DNA of 64,000 nt, taken from positions 234,724-298,723 of the forward strand of contig DAHUYE010000090.1 of NCBI GenBank assembly GCA_027315345.1. Reading direction: 5' to 3'. Of the stretch, positions 1 through 8,076 are shown piece by piece (within the stretch, counting starts at the first letter, position 1; every line of letters starts with the position of its first letter). The stretch comes from Actinomycetota bacterium (GTDB lineage Bacteria; Actinomycetota; Acidimicrobiia; Acidimicrobiales; JAJPHE01). Under the pieces are notes generated by a model. The model saw only the letters and a program-made list of their open reading frames with translations, made no database searches and was not told the DNA's origin. The translations under genes and the position numbers were made by a program.

Positions 1-192
1 GCGATCCGTGTCCACGACTTGAGACATACCTGGGCGACCCTGGCGCTCATCGCCGGTGTCGACGTGAAGGTGGTGTCGGAGCGACTCGGTCACTCCTCAC
101 CCATGGTGACCTGGCAGACCTACCAACACGTGGTCAAGGGCATGCAGTCCGACCCGGCGGAGAAGGTCGCGGCGCTGATCTTCGGCGCTTAG
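1..192 (+). CDS. Tyrosine recombinase (phage-type integrase), C-terminal fragment
   Basis: Open frame entering from the left edge and stopping with TAG at 190-192; 63 residues are visible. It shows the C-terminal catalytic core of the tyrosine recombinase family: an HDLRHT box (the conserved His-x-x-Arg), then ERLGHSS and a TYQHV segment whose Tyr is the expected DNA nucleophile. These enzymes cut and rejoin DNA at attachment sites. The gene points at the 3' end of a tRNA-Gln about 110 bp away, the usual layout at the edge of an integrative element. The N-terminal domains lie off-window, so completeness and family (phage or ICE) cannot be judged. Confidence 0.9.
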   Translation, partial: AIRVHDLRHTWATLALIAGVDVKVVSERLGHSSPMVTWQTYQHVVKGMQSDPAEKVAALIFGA

Positions 193-210
193 TTCACCCC
201 GTCTCGCGCC

Positions 211-232
211 GTTTGGAACCAGTTTGGAACCA
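211..232. repeat. Tandem direct repeat, 2 x 11 bp
   Basis: GTTTGGAACCA occurs twice head to tail (211-221 and 222-232), between the recombinase stop codon and the tRNA-Gln. Short direct repeats near an integrase can be arm-type binding sites for the recombinase or excisionase; that role is inferred only from position. Confidence 0.6.
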
Positions 233-301
233 GAGACCGCACTTCATGTCATCTCGTCCCGGCACAGCAACCCTGTGACCTGCGGTTTCTCTCTCAAACA
301 G

Positions 302-376
302 TGGCTCGGGGGGGAGGACTCGAACCCCCAATGGCAGGGCCAGAACCTGCTGTGTTGCCGATTACACCACCCCCGA
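302..376 (-). tRNA. tRNA-Gln (anticodon CTG), CCA encoded
   Basis: Read on the minus strand the segment folds as a 72-nt cloverleaf plus encoded CCA. The 7-bp acceptor stem is TCGGGGG with CCCCCGA, discriminator G; the anticodon stem is GCAGG/CCTGC around loop TTCTGGC, giving anticodon CTG; the T loop is TTCGAGT. The U1-A72 start pair is typical of bacterial tRNA-Gln. It lies 17 bp past the DUF218 gene on the same strand as gltX, whose product would charge it with Glu in organisms that lack GlnRS. Its 3' end faces the recombinase fragment, so it is the likely integration target. Confidence 0.95.
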
Positions 377-393
377 ATGGGCGAAGGAGCAGA

Positions 394-1059
394 TTAGCCG
401 CCACCCAGAGGGGACCGCACCAGGCCCAGGGAGCGGCTGAACCCGGATAGCCGCCGGTAGCCGATCAGCCGGCCCAGGCCCACGGCCAGGGTCTCCTTGG
501 CGTAGTAGGGAACGACGGCGGCCCCCCGGATGGGCGAGGTCAGGGTCGGGGACACCAGCCCGGACAGTCCCAGGGCCGAGGCCATCTCCTGGATGCGCAG
601 GTCGTGGAAGGGATCCGAGACCAGGATGACCCGCCGCAGCTGGCGGGGGGCGAGTCTGGCCGCCGCTCCCGACAGGGATTCCCAGGAGTTGTTGCCCTGG
701 TTGTCGGCCAGGATGTCCGAGTCGGGCACCCCTTTGGACTCCAGGTAGCCCTGGCCCGCCTGCGCCTCGGTGAACACATCCCCGGGCTGGCGGCCACCGG
801 TCACCACCACCACCGAGGCGTAACCCCGCTTCCACAGCTCGTAGGCCTGGTCGAGTCGGGCGGCCAGGTCCGGCGAAGGCGTCCCGTTGTACTGGGCCGC
901 CCCCATCACGATGATGGCCTGGGCCGGGCCGGCCTGGTCCATGTGGGCGGCCCGGTACACCTGGTAGGCCACCACCCCCAGATAGATGAGGGCGGCTCCG
1001 AAGACCAGGACCACCAGCCTGAAGCCCCAGCGGATGAGCCGGGGGAGGAACAGGATCAA
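394..1059 (-). CDS. DUF218 (YdcF/SanA/ElyC-type) membrane-anchored protein
   Basis: 221 residues. Residues about 10-35 form one hydrophobic segment after a short Arg-containing N-terminus, so it is a membrane-anchored protein with the soluble part probably outside. The body has the DUF218 pattern: an AIIVMGAAQYNG strand-turn, LDQAYELWKRGYA, VVVTGGRQPGD, then ILADNQGNNSWES and VILVSDPFHDLR. DUF218 members are linked to envelope integrity and vancomycin sensitivity in other bacteria, but their reaction is unsettled. The start overlaps the gltX stop by 4 nt (ATGA), so the two genes are translationally coupled. Confidence 0.85.
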   Translation of the reverse strand: MILFLPRLIRWGFRLVVLVFGAALIYLGVVAYQVYRAAHMDQAGPAQAIIVMGAAQYNGTPSPDLAARLDQAYELWKRGYASVVVVTGGRQPGDVFTEAQAGQGYLESKGVPDSDILADNQGNNSWESLSGAAARLAPRQLRRVILVSDPFHDLRIQEMASALGLSGLVSPTLTSPIRGAAVVPYYAKETLAVGLGRLIGYRRLSGFSRSLGLVRSPLGGG

Positions 1060-2474
1060 GCTCCGGCTTGCTCCCGCCGCCGCAGGGCCTCGTCCAGCCG
1101 GCCCACCGTCTTGTCCCGGCCCAATACCTCGATGGACTCGAACAGGGGCGGGCCCACGCTGCGCCCGGTCAGGGCCACCCGAACCGGGGCCTGGGCCCGG
1201 GCCAGCTTGAGGCCGAGGCTGTCGGCGGCCGCTTCCAGGACGGCCCGGATGGAGGCCGCGTCCCAGGCCGCCTCGGCCAGGCCGGCCCGACAGGCGGCCA
1301 GCATGGCCGGAGCCGACTCATTGCGGGTAATGGCCTTGTCCCAGGCCGCCTCGTCCACGATGGGCTCGTCCAGGAAGATGAAGTCGACCATCGGGGGCAC
1401 TTCGGACAGCGTCGTGACCCTCTCCTGGACCAGCGGGGCCAGTCGGGCGAACGCATCCGGGTCGTAGTTGTCCGGCTCCCAAGGGGCCGTCTCCATCCAG
1501 GGCTGGACGACCTGGATGAACTTGCTGGTCCCCAGCCTGCGGATGTACTCACCGTTGAAGTGGCTGAGCTTGGCCACGTCGAAGAAGGCCGGGGAGTTGT
1601 TGACTTTCTCCAACCTGAACTCGACCACCATCTCGTCCACGGTCAGGATCTCCCGGCCGTCCACCGGGCTCCAGCCCAGCAGGGCCAGGTAGTTGCGCAT
1701 GGCCTCGGCCAGGTAACCCTGGCGGCGGTAGGTCTCCACCGCCACCCCTTCCGGGTCCCGGCGCTTGGACAGCTTGCGGCGCTTGGCGTCGACCAGGTCG
1801 GGCAGGTGGGCGTAGATGGGCTGGGCCCCGCCCCCGAGGGCGTCCCACAGCATGCTGGTCTTGGGAGTGTTGGGGAGGTGCTCCTCACCCCGGATGACAT
1901 GGCTGATGCGCATGTCCATGTCGTCCACCACGTTGGCCAGGTAGAACAGGGGTTGGCCGTCGGACTTGAGGATCACGAAGTCATCGATGGTGGAGTTGGG
2001 GAACTCGGGATCACCGCGCACGATGTCGTGAACGACCGTCACTCCGTCCTCCGGCACCCGGAAGCGCAGGGCCCGGCCCGGACCGGGGGGAAGATCGCGG
2101 CGCGAGCAGTAGCCGTCGTAGCCCGGAGGCTCACCGGGCTTCTTCCGGGCCTGGACGTCGGCGCCGGTGCACTCGCAGTAGTAGGCCTTACCGGCGTCGT
2201 AGAGGCGCTGGGCGGCAGCCTGGTGGGCGGGGGCGTTATCGGACTGGAAGTAGGTCTTCTCGTCCCAGTCCAGGCCCAGCCACTCCAGTCCGGAGAGGAT
2301 CTCGTCGACCAACTCGGGCCGGTTGCGCTCCCGGTCGGTGTCCTCGATCCGCAGGATGAAGGTGCCGTGCAGACGCCGGGCGAAGAGCCAGTTGTACAGC
2401 GCCGTCCTGGCGCCTCCCACATGCAGATACCCGGTCGGGGACGGGGCGATCCGGACGCGGGGGGCAGCGGGCAT
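1056..2474 (-). CDS. gltX: Glutamyl-tRNA synthetase
   Basis: 472 residues, usual bacterial length. A class I synthetase that joins Glu to tRNA-Glu and, where GlnRS is absent, also to tRNA-Gln. The N-terminus carries the HIGH-type motif in APSPTGYLHVGGARTALYN; the KMSKR-type motif is KRRKLSKRRDPEG in the middle; an anticodon-binding helical domain follows. No GlnRS is seen, while gatCAB (35508-38721) and a tRNA-Gln lie in the same window, so a non-discriminating enzyme is likely. A TAGCCT -10-like box lies 8 nt before the ATG with no clear ribosome-binding site, suggesting a near-leaderless mRNA. It is followed by the DUF218 gene with overlapping stop and start. Confidence 0.97.
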   Translation of the reverse strand: MPAAPRVRIAPSPTGYLHVGGARTALYNWLFARRLHGTFILRIEDTDRERNRPELVDEILSGLEWLGLDWDEKTYFQSDNAPAHQAAAQRLYDAGKAYYCECTGADVQARKKPGEPPGYDGYCSRRDLPPGPGRALRFRVPEDGVTVVHDIVRGDPEFPNSTIDDFVILKSDGQPLFYLANVVDDMDMRISHVIRGEEHLPNTPKTSMLWDALGGGAQPIYAHLPDLVDAKRRKLSKRRDPEGVAVETYRRQGYLAEAMRNYLALLGWSPVDGREILTVDEMVVEFRLEKVNNSPAFFDVAKLSHFNGEYIRRLGTSKFIQVVQPWMETAPWEPDNYDPDAFARLAPLVQERVTTLSEVPPMVDFIFLDEPIVDEAAWDKAITRNESAPAMLAACRAGLAEAAWDAASIRAVLEAAADSLGLKLARAQAPVRVALTGRSVGPPLFESIEVLGRDKTVGRLDEALRRREQAGA

Positions 2475-2495
2475 GGCTGACGAGGCTACCGGGGC

Positions 2496-3704
2496 TCAGC
2501 CCATGACCCGGCGGGAGATGACCACCTTCTGGACCTGGTTGGTGCCCTCGTAGATCTGGGTCACCTTCGCATCCCGCATGTAGCGCTCGACCGGGAAGTC
2601 CCGGGTGTAGCCGTTGCCGCCGCACAGCTGGACGGCGTCGACGGTTACCGACATGGCCACGTCGGAAGCGAACATCTTGGCCATGGCCCCGGTGGTGGTG
2701 AGGTCGTAGCCGGGCCCGCCGTGGCCGTCCGGGCCTCCGCCCGAACCGGTGACGTGCCGGGTGGCCTCGGCATGGCCGTTGAGCTCGTCCACCATGGCGC
2801 AGGCTTTGTGCACCAGGGCCCGGGCCGCCTCCACCCGGGCGGCCATGTCGGCCACCATGAACTGGAGTCCCTGCAGTTCGGCCAGCGGGCGGCCGAACTG
2901 CTGGCGCTCCCGCAGATAGGCGATGGCGTGATCGAGAGCGCCCTGGGCCAGCCCCACCGCCTGGGCCCCGATGGTCGGGCGGGACCGGTCCAGCGTCCCC
3001 ATGGCGATGTAGAAGCCCTGTCCCTCCTCACCGATGCGGTGGGAGAGGGGGATGCGGATGTCATCGAAGAGAACTTCGCCGGTGGGGCTGCCGCGCATGC
3101 CGAGCTTGTCCTCCAACTTGGGCACCTGGACGCCCCATTCGGCCTCAACCAGGAAGGCGGTGATGCCGCGGTGGCCGGCGGTGGCGTCGGTCTTGGCGAA
3201 GACGGTGTAGGTGTCGGAGATCCCCGCGTTGGTGATCCAGTGCTTGGTGCCGGAGAGCACATAGCCGTCCCCGTCCCGCACGGCCCGGGTCCGCATGGAG
3301 GCCACGTCCGAGCCGGCGTCGGCCTCGGACAGGCAGTAACTGGCCTGGGCCTCGCCCGAGGCGACCTTGGGCAGATAGGTGCTCTTGAGCTCGTCCGAGC
3401 CCCAGAGCATCACCGGGATCATTCCCAGCTTGGAGATGAGCAGGGACAGGCTGGTGGACCCGCAGACCCGGGCCAGCTCCTCGACCATGAGGGCCTGGGT
3501 GACGTGGTCGGCCCCGGAGCCGCCGTAGGCCTCGGGGATGCCCAGGGCGGGCAGTTCCATGGCCACGCACTCCTTGAAGCTCTCCCAGGGGAACTCGCCC
3601 CGGCGGTCCACCTCGGCGGCCCGGGGGGCCAGGCGCTCCTCGCAGAACTGGCGCAGGGTGCGGCGGAACTCGAGCTGCTCATCGGTGAGGGTCAGCGGCT
3701 GCAT
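2496..3704 (-). CDS. Acyl-CoA dehydrogenase
   Basis: 402 residues. An FAD flavoprotein that oxidises acyl-CoA to 2-enoyl-CoA and passes electrons to ETF. The N-terminal helical domain (about 1-120), the middle beta domain with YCLSEADAGSDVASM and WITNAG, and the C-terminal helical domain are in family order. The family's catalytic base Glu lies in QIYEGTNQ near the C-terminus. A Gly/His-rich insert (TGSGGGPDGHGGPG) sits at about 315-330, before the YDLTTTGAMAKMFAS helix. It is divergent from a second acyl-CoA dehydrogenase (56 bp between starts) and 21 bp upstream of gltX. Chain-length specificity cannot be read from the sequence. Confidence 0.93.
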   Translation of the reverse strand: MQPLTLTDEQLEFRRTLRQFCEERLAPRAAEVDRRGEFPWESFKECVAMELPALGIPEAYGGSGADHVTQALMVEELARVCGSTSLSLLISKLGMIPVMLWGSDELKSTYLPKVASGEAQASYCLSEADAGSDVASMRTRAVRDGDGYVLSGTKHWITNAGISDTYTVFAKTDATAGHRGITAFLVEAEWGVQVPKLEDKLGMRGSPTGEVLFDDIRIPLSHRIGEEGQGFYIAMGTLDRSRPTIGAQAVGLAQGALDHAIAYLRERQQFGRPLAELQGLQFMVADMAARVEAARALVHKACAMVDELNGHAEATRHVTGSGGGPDGHGGPGYDLTTTGAMAKMFASDVAMSVTVDAVQLCGGNGYTRDFPVERYMRDAKVTQIYEGTNQVQKVVISRRVMG

Positions 3705-3760
3705 CCCCCTAGTCTCGCCCGCCCGGGGGCCCTCCGGTTACTCCGGGGTAGATTCCAGGC

Positions 3761-4951
3761 ATGACCAGCACCGTTGCCGCCGAAGGAGAGGTCAAGACCC
3801 GGGTCGACCAGCTCCTCACCGAGCACGACCCGAAGACGGAGTCGCCCGCCGAGCTGTGGGGGGCTCAGTTCGATCTGGGCCTGGCCTGGGTGCAGTTCCC
3901 CGAGGGCCTGGGCGGCCTGGGGGTCAGCCCGTCCCTGCAGGCCCAGGTCGACACCCGCCTGGGCGAGGTGAACTGGCCCAGCAACGGGGCCCGGAATCCC
4001 ATCGGGGTGGGGATGGGCGCCCCCACCCTCATCGCCCACGGCAGCGAGGATCAGCAGCGCCGGTACCTGCGGCCCATGTTCACCTGCGAGGAGGTCTGGT
4101 GCCAGCTCTTCTCCGAGCCCGGGGCCGGCTCCGACGTGGCCAGCCTGTCCACCCGGGCGGTACGGGACGGGGACGAGTGGATCGTCAACGGCCAGAAGGT
4201 ATGGACCACCCTGGCCCACCGGGCCCGCTGGGGCCTGCTGGTGGCGCGGACCGATCCGGAGGCACCCAAGCACCGGGGGATGACGTACTTCGTCGTGGAC
4301 ATGCAGGGGCCGGGCGTCGAGGTGCGTCCCCTACGCCAGATGACCGGTGAGGCCGAGTTCAACGAGGTCTATTTCACCGACGCCCGCATCCCCGACCGCG
4401 AACGGCTGGGTGAGGTCGGCGCCGGCTGGTACGTGGCCCTGACCACGCTCATGAATGAGCGGGTCTCCATCGGCGGAGGCGTCGCCCCCCGGGGCAGCGG
4501 CTACATCGGTGAGGCGGTGCGGGTGTGGAAGCAGAAGGGCCACTCTGATCCGTCCCGGCGGGATCAGCTCATGCGGCTGTGGGTGGCGGCCGAGGCGGCC
4601 CGGCTCACCAACATGCGGGCCGCCCAGGCCCGCCAGGCCGGCACCCCCGGTCCGGAGGGCTCCACCTCCAAGCTGGCCTACGCCGAGCTCAACAAGAAGA
4701 TCACCGAGTTCACCATCGGGCTCATGGGCGCCGAGGGGATGCTCTATTCGAGCTTCGAGATGGTCCGGCCCGAAGAGGCCGGCCTGTCCGGACGGGACCC
4801 CTACAAGTCGTTCCTGCGCTCCCGGGCCAACTCCATCGAGGGCGGCACCAGCGAGGTGATGCGCAACATCCTGGGTGAGCGGGTCCTGGGCCTGCCCGGG
4901 GACGTCCGGGTGGACAAGGACCAGCCCTGGTCACAAGTTCCCCGGAGCTGA
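3761..4951 (+). CDS. Acyl-CoA dehydrogenase, FadE-like
   Basis: 396 residues, a second FAD-dependent acyl-CoA dehydrogenase divergent from the one at 2496-3704. It shows the FAD/substrate segment LFSEPGAGSDVASL and VNGQKVWTTLAH, and a C-terminal SRANSIEGGTSEVMRNILGE segment typical of long-chain or branched-substrate FadE types. It lacks the YEGT tetrad of its neighbour. The two could be partners, since some actinobacterial acyl-CoA dehydrogenases are heteromeric, but here they are divergent, so this is only a suggestion. A TAGATT box ends 6 nt before the ATG and no ribosome-binding site is visible: probably leaderless. Confidence 0.93.
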   Translation: MTSTVAAEGEVKTRVDQLLTEHDPKTESPAELWGAQFDLGLAWVQFPEGLGGLGVSPSLQAQVDTRLGEVNWPSNGARNPIGVGMGAPTLIAHGSEDQQRRYLRPMFTCEEVWCQLFSEPGAGSDVASLSTRAVRDGDEWIVNGQKVWTTLAHRARWGLLVARTDPEAPKHRGMTYFVVDMQGPGVEVRPLRQMTGEAEFNEVYFTDARIPDRERLGEVGAGWYVALTTLMNERVSIGGGVAPRGSGYIGEAVRVWKQKGHSDPSRRDQLMRLWVAAEAARLTNMRAAQARQAGTPGPEGSTSKLAYAELNKKITEFTIGLMGAEGMLYSSFEMVRPEEAGLSGRDPYKSFLRSRANSIEGGTSEVMRNILGERVLGLPGDVRVDKDQPWSQVPRS

Positions 4952-4991
4952 ACTGAGCCCTGAGGACGGGCGGGCTCTCTGGAGGTCGTCC

Positions 4992-5792
4992 TTGTCACTG
5001 AGACGCCGCCGCCGTCGGGCCGGCCCGGACTCAATGGCGCGCATGCGCTGGCGCAGTTCGGTGGTCCTGGGGGCGGGCGCCATAGCCGCCCTGTCTGTCG
5101 GCACCGACCTGGGCAACATCCACGCCAAGCACCTGCACGACCGGCTGGTGGCGTGGATAGCTGCCGTCGTCTTCTTGGTCCTGGCCGTCCTGGCCGTGCG
5201 GGCCCTGGCCTCGGAGATGGCCCGCATCATCACCGGCCGGGCCGGGCGGTCGGCGGGCTCGGCGGTGCGGCTTCTGACCAGCTTCCTCGGCTACGTGGTG
5301 GCCGTGTTCATCGGTCTGGGCCTCCTGGACGTGCCCGTGCAGCACCTCCTCATCGGCGGAGCCCTCACCGGGGTGGTGCTGGGGATCGCCCTGCAACAGG
5401 TACTGGGGAACATGTTCGCCGGCATCGTCCTGCTCTTCGTCCGGCCCTTCGTGGTGGGTGACCGGATCCGGATCCGCTCGGGGTCCTTCGGGGGCCCCAT
5501 AGCCGGCACCGTCACCAACATCGGGCTGACCTACGTGAGCATGGCCGCCGATGACGGTCCCCTGCGCATCCCCAACTCGCTGATGCTGGCTTCGGCGGTG
5601 GGCCCGGCGCCGGCACCCGAAGCCACCCTGGTCCCGGGGGCGGCCCTGCCGCCCTCGTCCGTGCCGGGAGCGGTGGCGCCCGGCGCCGTCGTGCCCGGGG
5701 CGGTGGTGCCCGGGGCGGTGGTGCCCGGGTCACCCGACTCCCCTCCGGGGGTCATCGGGGCCGAGCCGCCCGGGACCGGCCCCGGTCATTAA
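4992..5792 (+). CDS. MscS-family mechanosensitive ion channel protein
   Basis: 266 residues from TTG at 4992, chosen because GGAGG (4981-4985) sits 6 nt upstream; ATG 5034 is the alternative. After an Arg-rich leader come hydrophobic segments at about 23-35, 48-70 and 90-120. The MscS pore and beta-domain signature follows: GALTGVVLGIALQQVLGNMFAG, then LFVRPFVVGDRIRI. The C-terminal alpha/beta vestibule of full MscS proteins is missing, replaced by a low-complexity Pro/Ala/Val tail with repeated PGAVV units. It therefore looks like a short MscS-like channel whose tail may be disordered. It converges with the next gene across a GC-rich hairpin. Confidence 0.82.
   Translation: MSLRRRRRRAGPDSMARMRWRSSVVLGAGAIAALSVGTDLGNIHAKHLHDRLVAWIAAVVFLVLAVLAVRALASEMARIITGRAGRSAGSAVRLLTSFLGYVVAVFIGLGLLDVPVQHLLIGGALTGVVLGIALQQVLGNMFAGIVLLFVRPFVVGDRIRIRSGSFGGPIAGTVTNIGLTYVSMAADDGPLRIPNSLMLASAVGPAPAPEATLVPGAALPPSSVPGAVAPGAVVPGAVVPGAVVPGSPDSPPGVIGAEPPGTGPGH
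5671..5730 (+). repeat. In-frame tandem repeat encoding PGAVV/PGAVA units
   Basis: About four imperfect 15-bp units inside the 3' end of the MscS-like gene encode PGAVAPGAVVPGAVVPGAVV. The last units are nearly identical at DNA level, which points to recent slippage expansion. No function is known. Confidence 0.7.
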
Positions 5793-5796
5793 CCGC

Positions 5797-5846
5797 AGGT
5801 GCGGCCCGCGAAACGGCGCCGCCGGCCGGCGCCGCCGGTCCGGTGT
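5797..5846. terminator. GC-rich hairpins between convergent genes
   Basis: The 57-bp gap between the MscS-like gene and the convergent hypothetical gene contains CCGCAGGTGCGG and GGCGCCGCCGGCCGGCGCC, self-complementary stems with no U-tract. A shared bidirectional terminator is plausible; intrinsic terminators of GC-rich actinobacteria often lack a good U-tract. Confidence 0.45.
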
Positions 5847-5849
5847 CAG

Positions 5850-6365
5850 CTAGACGGAGAGCAGCTGGCGCCAGGACGACAGGCGGGCGTGAGCCTCTTC
5901 GGGCGTGAGGCGGAGGCTGGCCTCCGGCACCCGGTCGGCTATGGCCCGCTGGTCCCAGTAGTGGTGGGCGGCGCCCTGGAACAGGCTCCGGCGGTACTCC
6001 ACCAGATCAGCCGGTGAGTCGACGGCGTAGCCCCACAGGACGTAGGCCAGCTCCAGGTCGTGGATCACCGGAGCCCGGCCAAACAGCGAAGCCCGCTTGA
6101 GGGCGACCCCGAGACAGCCGGCCACGGCGTCCTCCTCGCTCTCCCCTTCGGCCAGGAACAGGAGGCCCTTGAACTGGCGGGCCAGGCTCAAGGCATAACC
6201 CTGGTCCGGACCGGGAGTGCCCATGCCCCTGGAGTTCTTGGCCCCGGGCCGGCGGCCCCGCTGGTCACCGGGGCGGTCCGCCCGCCAGTGCCTGGGGGCG
6301 GGCAGGCGCTCCACCGGGCGCACCTCATCGGCGGCTCGGACCGGTACGTACTCGGGCTGGGGCAC
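5850..6365 (-). CDS. Hypothetical protein
   Basis: 171 residues from a GTG start with TAGGAAAA just upstream. I do not recognise the family. The first 50 residues are Pro/Arg/Gly-rich and probably disordered. The remainder is a helical soluble domain (LSLARQFKGLLFLAEGESEEDAVAGCLGVALKR, then ELAYVLWGYAVDSPADLVEYRRSLFQGAAHHYWDQR) ending LTPEEAHARLSSWRQLL. No membrane segment and no catalytic signature are visible. It starts 40 bp after the cimA stop on the same strand, so it may be the last gene of the leuB-ilvE-cimA transcript, but nothing in it shows a role in amino acid synthesis. Confidence 0.7.
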   Translation of the reverse strand: MPQPEYVPVRAADEVRPVERLPAPRHWRADRPGDQRGRRPGAKNSRGMGTPGPDQGYALSLARQFKGLLFLAEGESEEDAVAGCLGVALKRASLFGRAPVIHDLELAYVLWGYAVDSPADLVEYRRSLFQGAAHHYWDQRAIADRVPEASLRLTPEEAHARLSSWRQLLSV

Positions 6366-6405
6366 TTTTCCTACTCCGGTGTCATCCGCCGCCCGGGGGC
6401 AGGGA

Positions 6406-8076
6406 TCAGCTCTGGCCTTCCATCGCGGAAGCCTCCGCGGTGTGGAGAAGACCGTAGACGATGGAGTCCACCAGGGCGGCCCAGGAAGCCTCGATGATGT
6501 TGTCCGACACCCCGATGGTGGCCCACGTCCGCTCCCCGTCGGTGGAGTCGAGCAGGACCCGGGTGACGGCCCCGGTGCCCTTGTTGGTGTCCAGCACCCG
6601 GACCCGGTAGTCGGTGAGATGGATGCGGGTCAGCTGGGGGAAGCGGTTGCCCACCGCCTGGCGCAGGGCGCCGTCTAGGGCGTTGACCGGCCCGTTGCCC
6701 TCGGCGGTGGCCACGATGCGCTCATCGCCCACCCACACCTTGATGGTGGCCTCGGTGACGACCTCCCCGGCCTCCCCCAACACGCCGTCAGCGGTCAGGG
6801 CCCTCAGCTCGGTGCTGACCCGGAAGGACTCCAAGCGGAAATAGTCCTGCTTCCACCCGGTGGCCCGGCGCATGAGCAGATCCAAGGACCCGTCGGCGGC
6901 CTCGAAGTGGTAGCCGCGGTGCTCCAGTTCCTTGAGAGAGTCCAGCACCTCGCCCAGGGCGGCGCCGTCCAGCTCCAGGCCGAGTTCCTGGGCCTTCAAC
7001 AGGAGCGTCGAGCGCCCGGCCATCTCCGAGACGACGAATCGGGTGCCGTTGCCCACCGCGTCGGGAGAGATGTGCTCGTAGGCGTCCCGGCTGCGCACGA
7101 TGGCGCTGGTGTGCAGACCGGCCTTGTGGGTGAAGGCCGACATGCCGACGTAGGGCTGCTGAGGGTGGGGGCTGATGTTGACCAGTTCGGCTATGTGGTG
7201 CGACACCGCCGTCAGCCGTTCGATGCGCTCGGGGGGGATGGTCCGTACCCCCATCTTGAGGGACAGATTGGGGATGGCGGCGGCCAGGTCGGCGTTACCG
7301 GCCCGCTCTCCATAACCATTGACGCAGCCCTGGACCTGGGTGGCGCCCAGACGCACGCCGGCCAGGGTGTTGGCCACCCCACAGCCGCCGTCGTTGTGGA
7401 AGTGAACGCCCATCTGTACCGTCAGGATCGGGGCCACCTCGGCCAGGATGGCCTCGACCTCATGGGGAAGGGTGCCCCCGTTGGTGTCGCACAGCACGAT
7501 GGCGTCGGCGCCGGCCTCCTGGGCGGCCCTGACCACCCGGCTGGAGAAGTCGGGATTGCGCTTGTAACCGTCGAAGAAGTGCTCGGCGTCGTAGAAGACC
7601 TTCCGGTCCTGGCTCTTCAGATAGGCCACGGAGTCGGCCACCATGCGGACGCCCTCGTCCAGGGTGGTCTGGAGGGCCTCCAGGACGTGGTAATCCCACG
7701 CCTTGCCCACGATGCAGACGGCTTCGGTGCCGGCGTCGAGGAGGTGGCGCAGCACCTCGTCCTCCTCGGCCTTGGCCCCGGCCCGCCTGGTCATCCCGAA
7801 GGCGGCCAGCCGGGCCGTGTGCAGGTTCAACTCCCGGGGGGCGCGGTGGAAGAACTCGGTGTCCTTGGCGTTGGCCCCGGGCCAGCCCCCCTCGATCCAG
7901 GTCACGCCCAAGTGGTCGAGTTGTTCGGCCACCCGCAGCTTGTCATCCACGGTGAGGGACAGGCCCTCCTGCTGACTCCCGTCCCGCAGGGTGGTGTCGT
8001 AGACGTCGACCGCCGCCGGCATCCCGGCCGGGGCGGCCACGGCTACATGGCTGTGCGGCCGAGCCTCACCGGACAT
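6406..8076 (-). CDS. cimA: (R)-citramalate synthase
   Basis: 556 residues from the ATG at 8076. Condenses pyruvate with acetyl-CoA to citramalate, the first step of threonine-independent isoleucine synthesis. The N-terminal TIM barrel opens with VDVYDTTLRDGSQQEG (the DTTLRDG metal-binding signature of the LeuA/CimA/homocitrate synthase family), followed by WIEGGWPGANAKD, FHNDGGCGVANTLAGV and CVNGYGERAGNADL. The C-terminal part (from about 400) resembles the regulatory domain that binds end product. The early EGGWPGANAKDTEFF segment favours CimA over LeuA. Its start overlaps the ilvE 3' end by 11 nt. An in-frame upstream extension is rejected because it would run back into ilvE. Confidence 0.92.
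   Translation of the reverse strand: MSGEARPHSHVAVAAPAGMPAAVDVYDTTLRDGSQQEGLSLTVDDKLRVAEQLDHLGVTWIEGGWPGANAKDTEFFHRAPRELNLHTARLAAFGMTRRAGAKAEEDEVLRHLLDAGTEAVCIVGKAWDYHVLEALQTTLDEGVRMVADSVAYLKSQDRKVFYDAEHFFDGYKRNPDFSSRVVRAAQEAGADAIVLCDTNGGTLPHEVEAILAEVAPILTVQMGVHFHNDGGCGVANTLAGVRLGATQVQGCVNGYGERAGNADLAAAIPNLSLKMGVRTIPPERIERLTAVSHHIAELVNISPHPQQPYVGMSAFTHKAGLHTSAIVRSRDAYEHISPDAVGNGTRFVVSEMAGRSTLLLKAQELGLELDGAALGEVLDSLKELEHRGYHFEAADGSLDLLMRRATGWKQDYFRLESFRVSTELRALTADGVLGEAGEVVTEATIKVWVGDERIVATAEGNGPVNALDGALRQAVGNRFPQLTRIHLTDYRVRVLDTNKGTGAVTRVLLDSTDGERTWATIGVSDNIIEASWAALVDSIVYGLLHTAEASAMEGQS

Noticed and set aside
4875..4991. Upstream extension of the MscS-like gene to ATG 4875
   Set aside because: It would overlap the 3' end of the acyl-CoA dehydrogenase by 77 bp and adds a Gly/Ser/Arg-rich stretch with no ribosome-binding site; TTG 4992 has GGAGG at proper spacing.
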